Under the pieces are notes generated by a model. The model made no database searches, was not told where the DNA came from, and saw nothing but the letters and a program-made list of their open reading frames with translations. 32,454 nt of DNA from Spirochaetota bacterium. GTDB lineage: Bacteria; Spirochaetota; B62-G9. The stretch is from the NCBI GenBank assembly GCA_003645695.1, contig QNBN01000003.1, positions 1-32,454 on the forward strand. Reading direction: 5' to 3'. The position numbers and the translations under genes are program-made. Positions within the stretch are counted from its first letter, which is position 1; every line of letters starts with the position of its first letter. Below are positions 24,731-31,623 of this stretch, one piece after another.

Positions 24731-25819
24731 CTATTTAATAAAACTAACAATTTCATCAGCTATTCTTTTTTCTGCATCCTCAATTATAAGGGATTTAAAA
24801 TTATAAGCCATTTTATTCATCAAACCAGGATTTGAAAGAAGATTTTTTATCATCTTATACAATACATCTCCGTTTAGTTTTTCATCATCAAGAACTTCAG
24901 CAGCATTCATTTTTTTAAGATAATAAGCATTTTTTATCTGCTCACCCCGGCTCCCCGATAATGGAAGGGGGATAAAAATCGCGGGCTTTTCCGCATACCC
25001 TATCTCATAAATCGCTCCTGCCCCTGCTCTCGAAACAATTAAATTCGATGCATTTAAAACATCCCCCATTTCTTCTTCAATAAACTCAATCTGAAGATAC
25101 TTTTTCCTATTAGTATTAGAGATATTATTATTCATATTTCCGGACCCACACTGATGAATAAGGTAAAAATCCAGCTCATGTTTGTTCACCATATCCCAAA
25201 TGGCCTTGTTAATAGATTTTGCACCAAGGCTTCCTCCCAAAACAAGTATCAGAGGGAGTTTTTCATCTAAATCCAGAAAAGAACTCAGAAACCTTTTTCC
25301 CTTATCGGCATTTCCATTTCTGATAATGCTTCTTATTGGATTACCGGTCAGAGAGGTTCTACAGTTTTTGAAGTATCTTTTTGTCTCCTCAAAGGATAAA
25401 AATATTATTTTTGAGAATTTCGAATTGATTCTGTTTGCCAACCCGGGTGTGATATCGCTCTCGTGAGTTGCTACCGGTATACCATAAATCCTTGCAGCTA
25501 TTACAGGAGGCACCGAAACAAATCCACCTTTTGAAAATAGGATGTCAATGTTGTACCTCCTTAGAATCAAGAGAGATTTGATAAACCCCGCAAAAATTTT
25601 AAATAAATCCAGGAAATTTTTTAATGAAAAATATCTTCTTAGCTTTCCTGAAGGAATACCTTTAAAGGAAACTCCAATTCTTTTAGCCCAACCCTCTTCC
25701 TTTCCACCTTTCTGCCCTATCCAGATAAAATCGTTGAATCCTCTCTCCCTAAGTTCCTGAACAACCGCAACAATTGGAAAAATATGCCCTCCTGTCCCTC
25801 CCCCTGTAATTGCAATCAT
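24731..25819 (-). CDS. murG: UDP-GlcNAc:undecaprenyl-PP-MurNAc-pentapeptide GlcNAc transferase
   Basis: This 362-residue peripheral inner-membrane glycosyltransferase makes lipid II from lipid I in peptidoglycan synthesis. Diagnostic segments are ITGGGTGGHIFP (4-15), SKGGFVSVPPV...ATHESDITPGLANR, LVLGGSLGAKSIN and the UDP-GlcNAc site SRAGAGAIYEIGYAEKPAIFIPLP. I chose the ATG at 25819 because GAGGGG precedes it with correct spacing; the in-frame ATG at 25831 lies before that site. The gene stands alone rather than in a division and cell-wall cluster. Confidence 0.95.
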   Translation of the reverse strand: MIAITGGGTGGHIFPIVAVVQELRERGFNDFIWIGQKGGKEEGWAKRIGVSFKGIPSGKLRRYFSLKNFLDLFKIFAGFIKSLLILRRYNIDILFSKGGFVSVPPVIAARIYGIPVATHESDITPGLANRINSKFSKIIFLSFEETKRYFKNCRTSLTGNPIRSIIRNGNADKGKRFLSSFLDLDEKLPLILVLGGSLGAKSINKAIWDMVNKHELDFYLIHQCGSGNMNNNISNTNRKKYLQIEFIEEEMGDVLNASNLIVSRAGAGAIYEIGYAEKPAIFIPLPLSGSRGEQIKNAYYLKKMNAAEVLDDEKLNGDVLYKMIKNLLSNPGLMNKMAYNFKSLIIEDAEKRIADEIVSFIK

Positions 25820-25870
25820 TTTTCCCCTCAAAATAGATAAAATATTTTTAAGATTGATATATTAATATAT

Positions 25871-26036
25871 GGTTTTATTCATTAAAATTATGGTTTTTTG
25901 TACCAGAATTTATGATTAATTATAATACCAAAATATTCATGGGTATTAAAATGATATTTAAATCTAATTTTTTATTGATATAAAATGAATAGGCAAACCT
26001 AGTCATTTATCATGATTGAAAGTGTACTTGCCTATT
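25871..26036 (+). repeat. 166-bp promoter/leader repeat, copy 1
   Basis: This segment matches 27558-27723 without gaps over 166 bases with 13 mismatches by my count (about 92%). It begins GGTTTTATTCATTAAAATTA, contains a promoter, and ends in an inverted repeat: AAATGAATAGGCAA (25983-25996) against TTGCCTATTCATTT (26028-26041). It fills most of the murG to adenosine-kinase gap and points toward the kinase gene at 26160. It lacks transposase genes, and I see no target duplications. Confidence 0.9.
25898..25926 (+). promoter_or_regulatory. Promoter in repeat copy 1
   Basis: TTGTAC (25898-25903), a 17-base spacer and a perfect TATAAT (25921-25926). TACCA occurs at the -35 edge and again just after the -10 box, which could be an operator. 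AATACC (25924-25929) and GGTATT (25942-25947) can also pair at the start of the transcript. Confidence 0.7.
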
Positions 26037-26159
26037 CATTTGTAATATATTATTAACAAGATAAAGAAGAATAGACAATTTATCATTACATAGTATTTGA
26101 ATGTAGAATCATGAGTTTTCCCACTACTATTTGCAAAATTTTCATGGGAGGTGGCTGTT

Positions 26160-26642
26160 ATGGAAATTATAAACATTAAAATTGATGTTCCTGAAGGAAC
26201 AAATGTAATCATTGGACAAACTCACTTCATTAAATCAGTTGAGGACTTGTATGAGGCAGTTGTTAACAGCTCACCAACAATAAAATTTGGGATTGCTTTT
26301 AACGAAGCTTCTGGACCATGTCTTATAAGAAAGGATGGAAATGACCAGGAGTTAATTGACCTTGCCTGCCGTACAGCTGACAAAATTTCAGCAGGTCACA
26401 TATTTGTAATCTATATCAAAGATGGGTTTCCGATAAATATTCTACCATCCATAAAAGATGTAAGAGAGGTAGTAGGAATATACTGTGCGACAGCGAATCC
26501 AGTTGAAGTAATCGTGGCAGAAACCGAACAGGGAAGAGGAGTATTGGGTATTGTAGACGGGTTTTCTCCCAAAGGAATTGAAAACGATAAGGATGTTAAT
26601 GAAAGAATCGAACTATTGAAAAAATTCGGATATAAACGTTAA
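26160..26642 (+). CDS. Adenosine-specific kinase family protein (PF04008 type)
   Basis: The 160-residue product matches the small family described as adenosine-specific kinase from an archaeal protein-ligand structure. Recognisable segments are [69 protein letters not shown] and [32 protein letters not shown]. The true catalytic role of the family is thinly supported. I chose the ATG at 26160 because GGAGG lies eight bases before it; the GTG at 26151 overlaps that site. It sits 123 bases after repeat copy 1, whose promoter drives it with a leader of about 225 bases. Confidence 0.87.
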   Translation: MEIINIKIDVPEGTNVIIGQTHFIKSVEDLYEAVVNSSPTIKFGIAFNEASGPCLIRKDGNDQELIDLACRTADKISAGHIFVIYIKDGFPINILPSIKDVREVVGIYCATANPVEVIVAETEQGRGVLGIVDGFSPKGIENDKDVNERIELLKKFGYKR

Positions 26643-26740
26643 TACAGTAACATTTACCTTAAATCATTAACTTATAGCTCATAAAAAACTTCAGAATATT
26701 GACCAGGAGCTAAAACAAAATATGGTAAGGGTCGCCATGT

Positions 26741-27469
26741 TCAAAGTGGATCGATGGTCTGGGATAGAGCCATTAAATCAACGCTCCATACATTGTAGTA
26801 CTTAGGCAGAGTAATTAAAAATTCAATTATATGGGCAATATCCTCAGGTTCTATCATCTTACCGCTGGTAAAAGGTTTTTCTATTCCTGCTTTCTTAGCC
26901 CACTCTGTGTTTATCATAGCCGGAGCAATAATGCTTACCTTTATCCCGTATTCTTTAACCTCATTCCATAAAGCTCTTGAAAACCCTTCAACTGCATGTT
27001 TGCCAGCTGTATAAACAGCAAGTCCTGACCTTGACCTTTTCCCGAGAATTGAACTAACATTTATTATGTACCCTTCACGCTGCTTTTTCATTACTGGTAT
27101 TGCTGCCTTACATCCATATAATACGGATATAAGATTAATTCTAATACCATCATCAATCTCATTAATAGTGAGATTTTCAAACTTAGTATACCGGATACCT
27201 GCTCCTACATTATTGACAACTACATCTAATCTACCAAATTTTTTCACCGTATTATCAAAAAATCTCTCGACTTCATTCCATGATGTAATATCCACAGTTT
27301 CACTGTAAGCTATACCCCCTTCAGAATTTATCTTGCGCACAATTTCATCTATTAAGTTCTTTCTTCTTGCACATATAGATACCCTATACCCCTTTTCTGC
27401 CAGGTAGAGTGCAGTAGCTCTGCCTGTTCCAGAGGATGCCCCTGCTACCAAAACTACCTTCCCAGACAT
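26741..27469 (-). CDS. Short-chain dehydrogenase/reductase
   Basis: This 242-residue classical SDR has AGASSGTG (9-16; Thr replaces the usual Ile), NNVG (86-89), a serine at 139/140, and Y153 and K157 in YTAGKHAVEGFSRALWNE. The Arg pair in SICARRKN (about 35-36) favours NADP. Length and motifs resemble 3-oxoacyl-ACP reductase-like or sugar-alcohol SDRs; the substrate is not predictable. It runs opposite to its neighbours, between two copies of the promoter repeat. AAAGGAG precedes the ATG. It is not an orthologue of the longer SDR at 22315. Confidence 0.86.
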   Translation of the reverse strand: MSGKVVLVAGASSGTGRATALYLAEKGYRVSICARRKNLIDEIVRKINSEGGIAYSETVDITSWNEVERFFDNTVKKFGRLDVVVNNVGAGIRYTKFENLTINEIDDGIRINLISVLYGCKAAIPVMKKQREGYIINVSSILGKRSRSGLAVYTAGKHAVEGFSRALWNEVKEYGIKVSIIAPAMINTEWAKKAGIEKPFTSGKMIEPEDIAHIIEFLITLPKYYNVWSVDLMALSQTIDPL

Positions 27470-27557
27470 AATTTTCTCCTTTATGTTTTCGCCTTTTATT
27501 TATATTTTAATATAACCAGTATCAATTTCAATTTATATTTTTGCTTCTGGTAATTAT

Positions 27558-27723
27558 GGTTTTATTCATTAAAATTACAGTTTTTTGTACCAGAATTTGT
27601 GATTAATTAGAATAACAAAATATTCATGGGTATTTAAATGATATTTAAACCTAATTTTTTATAGGTATAAAACGAATAGGCAAACCTAGCCTTTTATTAT
27701 GATTGAAAGTGTACTTGCCTATT
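27558..27723 (+). repeat. 166-bp promoter/leader repeat, copy 2
   Basis: This is the direct-orientation partner of 25871-26036. The terminal hairpin arms are shorter here: AATAGGCAA (27675-27683) with TTGCCTATT (27715-27723). The copy lies between the SDR gene and the DUF39 gene, ending 41 bases before the latter's ATG. The match to copy 1 stops sharply at CCTATT, and the sequences on each side are unrelated. Confidence 0.9.
27585..27613 (+). promoter_or_regulatory. Promoter in repeat copy 2
   Basis: TTGTAC (27585-27590), a 17-base spacer and TAGAAT (27608-27613). The -10 box has one change from copy 1, and the following TACCA is TAACA here, so this copy may be weaker or differently controlled. 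Confidence 0.6.
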
Positions 27724-27764
27724 TACAGTTTTGGTATTTTTCTAAAATTAAAGAGGGCTCACCT

Positions 27765-28970
27765 ATGCAAAGAAGTATTGAAGAGATAAATGAAAAAATA
27801 AAAAAGAATAAAGCGATTGTTTTTACTGCAGAAGAAATTATACCCTATGTTGAAGAAGTCGGTTATAAAAAGGCAGCCGAGAGAGTTGATGTAGTCACTA
27901 CAGGGACATTCGGGCCTATGTGTTCATCGGGTGCATTCTTAAATTTGGGGCATACTACCCCGAGGATGAAAATACAAAGGGCATGGCTTAATGGTGTTTT
28001 AGCATATGGGGGATTAGCGGCAGTAGACCTGTTTATAGGTGCCACTGAAATACCAGATGATGACCCTGCTAACAGGATACATCCCGGTTTATTTAAATAT
28101 GGGGGAGGACATGTAATTGAGGATCTGATCTCGGGTAAGGATATATTTCTGAAAGCTGTCTCATACGGAACAGACTGCTACCCCAGGAAAGAACTTGAAA
28201 CCTATATAAATATACGGGATTTAAACCAGGCTTATATTTATAATCCAAGAAATTGCTATCAGAACTATAATGTAGCAGTAAACCTTTCCAAAAAGGTTAT
28301 ATATACATACCTTGGAGTTTTGCAACCAAACCTTGGGAATGCAAACTTCTCCTCTGCAGGACAACTGAGCCCGCTCTTGAATGATCCATATTACAGAACC
28401 ATAGGAATTGGAACAAAAATTTTCTTAGGAGGTGCACAGGGTTTTGTTTCATGGGAGGGAACTCAGCACAACCCAACCGCGCCGAGAGGTGAAAATGGAG
28501 TTCCAAAAGAAGGTGCTGGCACAATAGCAGTTACAGGTGATATGAAAAAGATGAATGCAAGGTACATTCGCGGTGTCTCTGTTATGGGATATGGTGCAAG
28601 CATGGCTGTAGGAATCGGTATACCAATACCTATTATCGATGAAGATATGATTCGTTTTGTTACGGTAAAAGATGAAGATATTCTCGCTCCAGTTGTAGAT
28701 TACTCAATGGCATATCCAAGCAATAAGATAAAAGTATTGAGCTATGTAAATTACAGAGATCTACGTAGCGGTGAGGTAGAGATAAAGGGGAAAAAGGTTC
28801 CGACTGCTTCTCTTTCAAGCTACCCGATAGCGAGAGAAATTGCAAACACATTAAAAACCTGGATCCTTAAAGGCGAGTTCTTGCTAACTGAAAAAGTTGC
28901 ATCATTGCCAGGAGTTGAATCCGGTCAGGGTTTTTATCCTTTAAAAATAAGATCTGAAAGGATAAAGTGA
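27765..28970 (+). CDS. DUF39/HcyBio homocysteine biosynthesis protein
   Basis: The 401-residue product belongs to the DUF39 family (COG1900), which together with a NIL-ferredoxin is required in methanogens to make homocysteine from aspartate semialdehyde and a sulfur source. Family segments include VDVVTTGTFGPMCSSGAFLNLGH with the conserved Cys53, LFIGATEIPDDDP, NPRNCYQNYNVAVN, FLGGAQGFVSWEGTQHNP and MGYGASMAVGIGIPIPI. Cys53 is the likely sulfur carrier by family comparison. The ATG at 27765 has AGAGGG before it. An in-frame ATG at 27699 lies inside the repeat hairpin and has no ribosome site. The partner gene begins one base after its stop. Confidence 0.9.
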   Translation: MQRSIEEINEKIKKNKAIVFTAEEIIPYVEEVGYKKAAERVDVVTTGTFGPMCSSGAFLNLGHTTPRMKIQRAWLNGVLAYGGLAAVDLFIGATEIPDDDPANRIHPGLFKYGGGHVIEDLISGKDIFLKAVSYGTDCYPRKELETYINIRDLNQAYIYNPRNCYQNYNVAVNLSKKVIYTYLGVLQPNLGNANFSSAGQLSPLLNDPYYRTIGIGTKIFLGGAQGFVSWEGTQHNPTAPRGENGVPKEGAGTIAVTGDMKKMNARYIRGVSVMGYGASMAVGIGIPIPIIDEDMIRFVTVKDEDILAPVVDYSMAYPSNKIKVLSYVNYRDLRSGEVEIKGKKVPTASLSSYPIAREIANTLKTWILKGEFLLTEKVASLPGVESGQGFYPLKIRSERIK

Positions 28971-28971
28971 T

Positions 28972-29391
28972 ATGACAAAAACTCAATCAAGAAATATACT
29001 GCTTCATTACCCTAAAAATCTTACAGACAAACCAATAATCTCAAATCTTATTAAGAATTATGATCTCACAGTGAACATCTCAAAAGCGAGAATTGATCAG
29101 GATGAAGAAGGGACAATGATAATTGAAATATCGGGAACATCAGAAAACATTAACGATGGGCTAAAGTATCTCAGGGAAATTGGTGTTACCTACAAACCAA
29201 TATCCAAGGTTGTTAATTGGAATCAAGATAAATGTACCCATTGTAGCGCATGTACTGTTGTATGTCCCGTTGGAGCGCTTTATATTCCTGATAGAAACAA
29301 CATGTTGATAACCTTTGACGAGAAAAAATGTATAGCCTGTGGATTATGCGTACCGGCTTGTCCTTATAGAGCAATAACCATATCCGAATAG
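28972..29391 (+). CDS. NIL-domain ferredoxin, partner of the DUF39 protein
   Basis: The 139-residue product has an N-terminal NIL domain (about 5-78; LHYPKNLTDKPIISNLIK...ISGTSENINDGLKYLREIGV) and two 4Fe-4S motifs: C88-x2-C91-x2-C94-x3-C98-P and C120-x2-C123-x2-C126-x3-C130-P. NIL domains otherwise occur at the C-terminus of methionine ABC transporter ATPases. In methanogens this protein works with the DUF39 protein in homocysteine synthesis, presumably as electron donor. It is immediately downstream of that gene and clearly in the same operon. Confidence 0.93.
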   Translation: MTKTQSRNILLHYPKNLTDKPIISNLIKNYDLTVNISKARIDQDEEGTMIIEISGTSENINDGLKYLREIGVTYKPISKVVNWNQDKCTHCSACTVVCPVGALYIPDRNNMLITFDEKKCIACGLCVPACPYRAITISE

Positions 29392-29404
29392 ATATTGATA
29401 AAAT

Positions 29405-29590
29405 TTATTCTATCGATTGATTCTGAAAATCCAGTGCCATGTGTAATTCTTCTTGAGTAACAATACTGAGATTAACAAGAATTTCCCCAAGCTTTTGACC
29501 AGTTGATTTTTGAATCTCAAGTGCCTCATTTATATCATCAATATCGATAAGGCCAGCTTCAATTAGAACTTCCCCCAGCTTTTTCCCCAA
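29405..29590 (-). CDS. Stand-alone MshEN (type II secretion ATPase N-terminal) domain protein
   Basis: The 61-residue product consists of one MshEN/T2SSE-N domain. It has two 24-residue motifs of the form K-L-G-x2-L-x3-[GS]...L-x2-Q (KLGEVLIEAG...EIQ and KLGEILVNLS...DFQ) separated by the canonical five-residue spacer KSTGQ. In MshE this unit binds cyclic di-GMP. Here the leading Arg of each motif is Lys, and the Gly of the second motif is Ser, so binding is uncertain. No ATPase domain follows. I prefer the TTG at 29590, ten bases after AGGAGG; a TTG at 29599 is too close to it. It lies downstream of repeat copy 3. Confidence 0.75.
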   Translation of the reverse strand: MGKKLGEVLIEAGLIDIDDINEALEIQKSTGQKLGEILVNLSIVTQEELHMALDFQNQSIE

Positions 29591-29650
29591 TAAAATCAAA
29601 CCTCCTTTTACATTAATCTCTAAATAGTTTTATTCATTAAAACAATCTTC

Positions 29651-29790
29651 CAATCAAAATAAAGAACTATATTTGTCTATTCGTTTTATGCCTATAAAAA
29701 AGTTATATACAAGAATTGCCCAATATTTTGGCCTTCTAATTAAAACTTTACATGCTGGTATTATACATATCAAAGAAAGCTGGTACAAAA
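29651..29790 (-). repeat. Diverged inverted copy 3 of the promoter/leader repeat
   Basis: On the minus strand the blocks of copies 1 and 2 recur in order: TTTTGTACCAG (29790-29780), TATAATACCA, CCAAAATATT, TTTTTTATAGGCATAAAACG, AATAGACAAA and GATTGGAAG. An insertion of about 25 bases follows the -10 box. A GTTTTATTCATTAAAA stretch resembling the left end of copies 1 and 2 lies at 29628-29642, on the other side. The repeat points toward the MshEN gene. Confidence 0.7.
29760..29788 (-). promoter_or_regulatory. Promoter in repeat copy 3
   Basis: On the minus strand TTGTAC (29788-29783), exactly 17 bases, and TATAAT (29765-29760) followed by ACCA. The spacer sequence has drifted but both boxes, their spacing and the TACCA pair are retained. 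Confidence 0.65.
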
Positions 29791-29864
29791 GAAAAAGATA
29801 TAGCTCCGCCAGATGTAATATCAATATTAATAAATAAAACTATAAACCACTTTTTTTGTATTTG

Positions 29865-31454
29865 CTATATATTGACATTCTCTATATTCTCTATATTTAA
29901 CATCTTCATTATTTTGTTTTTTGCCTCCAGATAGCTTATAAAAGCAATAATCTCGCTGGGAGTTTTACATTTTAAAAGCCATTCAAAATGCTCCATTCTG
30001 GAAAAACTTCTGGTTAATGAATCAATCATTTTGTTGTATATTTCACCAAGATATTCAGGTGCTAAAAAAGCAAATATTATATGAACAGGCCTTGGATCAT
30101 CCGGCTTGATCTCTACACCCTCTGGCTTAAGCCCCAACATCGGCACGATATCATCAACAAAATCGCCAAAGGCACTGAAGAAGGCAATATTTTTTCCAAT
30201 AGGTGTTGTTACTATTTCTCCACTTTCCATAAGTTTCTTTTTAGCATTTTCTATATCTGTCACCCTCTCATGTGCAGCAGCTATCAACTCTTCTACTACT
30301 TCTTCTTTATTTTCTCCCTTTAACCTGGGAACAACGAGGTCTTTATGAAACATAAGGGAAGCAGTATATGGCAAGGGTTTGAGAAAATCCCATCCAAAAG
30401 CTTTTTCCCCCTCCATTTTTATTCCTCTTTTTTCTCTATACTCAGGGATAGTTATCATTGGAGGTCGCTCTATCCCCCATACTTTCATCTTTTCTATAGA
30501 GTACTCATTTTTTACACCGGTAAGCACCTGAAGGGAGTCAGATATATCCTGAAAAATCTCTATGCGACCCATATCATCTGCCCTCTGTAGAAGTATTTTG
30601 AGGATTCTATATGCCATAGACCTCAGGGCTTCAATATTCTGATTTCGATGGATTCTAACATCAAGATCGCACTGCCCAATAACATCAAGGCCATATATAC
30701 GTAGAATATCAATTAAATGACCGGTTTCTACACCATACCCTGTAAAAAATGGAAGATGTTCGAGAAGTTCCCTCCTACCTGCGTATTCTCCTGAAAGAGG
30801 TTGAGCAATCCCGGTAAGCTCAGGAAATAGTAGATTAAAGAATGGTCTGACAACAAGCTCTGTAACCCTACCCCCTCCTGTATAATGTAGCTCTCCTTTT
30901 ATTCTGATAGGCCTTTTGTAGAATGCTTTAACATATTTAAGATGATTAAACTCAAGGAGAGGTCCAATCAAACCCAGGGCAAATCTTGGATGTATATTGG
31001 TTATATCCGCATCAATCCAGCAAATTATATCACCCTTTAATACATAGAGGCTTTTCCAGAGATTTTCTCCTTTACCTCTGTAAGAACGATACTGAGGTAG
31101 TATATCTGAAGAGTAGTAAAAATCCGCCCCAGCCTCTCGTGCAACCTTTTCGGTGTTATCGGTTGAGCCTGAATCTATGACAACAATCTCATCGAGTAGC
31201 GGATACTTTTTCATTAAATATCGATTCATTACAGTTATTTCTTTTCCAACTGTTTTTTCTTCATTGAGGGTAGGAAAACATAGACTTATCGTAACCCCTT
31301 CCTCTTTTTTCATTCTTAAAAGTTTTTTAACATCAGCGTACCTCGAGTGATGGAATGTATTTCTTTCTATCCATTTCTTAATGTATGATGGTTGTTCAAT
31401 TCCATACTGTAACATCTCCTTATCTTTCTTCTCCACATCATACAATGTTGCCAT
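29865..31454 (-). CDS. gpgS: Glucosyl-3-phosphoglycerate synthase (GT81) fused to an EIIA-like domain
   Basis: The 529-residue protein has a GT-A glycosyltransferase domain (about 50-330): LCFPTLNEEKTVGKEI, VVIDSGSTDNTEKVA (D94), the metal-binding D148-A-D150, RIKGELHYTGGGRVTEL, PLSGEYAGRRELLEHLPFFTGYGVETGHLIDI and DVRIHRNQ. This is the GpgS family, which joins a nucleotide-activated glucose (or mannose) to 3-phosphoglycerate, the first step to the osmolyte glucosylglycerate. The extra C-terminal part (about 376-510) follows the PTS EIIA (fructose/PtsN type) pattern: NKEEVVEELIAAA, the block matching GIAIPHAR read as NIAFFSAF, then PVHIIFAFLAP and CKTPSEIIAFI. The active His is replaced by S427. 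The start at 31454 follows GGAGG. Confidence 0.88.
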   Translation of the reverse strand: MATLYDVEKKDKEMLQYGIEQPSYIKKWIERNTFHHSRYADVKKLLRMKKEEGVTISLCFPTLNEEKTVGKEITVMNRYLMKKYPLLDEIVVIDSGSTDNTEKVAREAGADFYYSSDILPQYRSYRGKGENLWKSLYVLKGDIICWIDADITNIHPRFALGLIGPLLEFNHLKYVKAFYKRPIRIKGELHYTGGGRVTELVVRPFFNLLFPELTGIAQPLSGEYAGRRELLEHLPFFTGYGVETGHLIDILRIYGLDVIGQCDLDVRIHRNQNIEALRSMAYRILKILLQRADDMGRIEIFQDISDSLQVLTGVKNEYSIEKMKVWGIERPPMITIPEYREKRGIKMEGEKAFGWDFLKPLPYTASLMFHKDLVVPRLKGENKEEVVEELIAAAHERVTDIENAKKKLMESGEIVTTPIGKNIAFFSAFGDFVDDIVPMLGLKPEGVEIKPDDPRPVHIIFAFLAPEYLGEIYNKMIDSLTRSFSRMEHFEWLLKCKTPSEIIAFISYLEAKNKIMKMLNIENIENVNI

Positions 31455-31553
31455 ATTTTTCCTCCTGCATCTATTATATAGGATAAACCAAATCCAAAAT
31501 TTTCGCAAGATAATTGTAATATTTTCCGATTGGATATTTACCTAAAACTTTAC

Positions 31554-31583
31554 TTGTAAAATTGATACAAACTGTACTATGAT
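31554..31583 (+). promoter_or_regulatory. Probable promoter of the GH13_18 gene
   Basis: TTGTAA (31554-31559), an 18-base spacer and TATGAT (31578-31583) lie in the divergent gap between gpgS and the phosphorylase gene. AAGGAG follows before the ATG at 31624. Confidence 0.45.
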
Positions 31584-31623
31584 TTAAGTAATAGGCTTAA
31601 TTATCCTTTTGAAGGAGTAAATA

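Noticed and set aside
25990-26036. GGCAAACC in the repeat resembles the start of the cyclic di-GMP-I (GEMM) riboswitch
   Set aside because: The second conserved block (GGACGCAAAGCC type) and the tetraloop/receptor layout are absent, and copy 3 does not keep GGCAAACC.
27699-27764. Longer start for the DUF39 gene at 27699
   Set aside because: It falls within the repeat hairpin with no ribosome site, while the ATG at 27765 has AGAGGG and fits the family's N-terminus.
25871-29842. Miniature transposable element explanation for the repeat
   Set aside because: Not excluded, but no terminal inverted repeats common to all copies and no target duplications are visible. The fixed orientation to genes and preserved promoter boxes fit regulation better. 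GTTTTATTCATTAAAA-like ends at 29628 and about 29842 are the only hint of element ends.
29752-29934. 60-residue open frame on the plus strand before gpgS
   Set aside because: It overlaps the 3' end of gpgS and the copy 3 promoter, lacks a ribosome site, and its second half is just low-complexity hydrophobic sequence.
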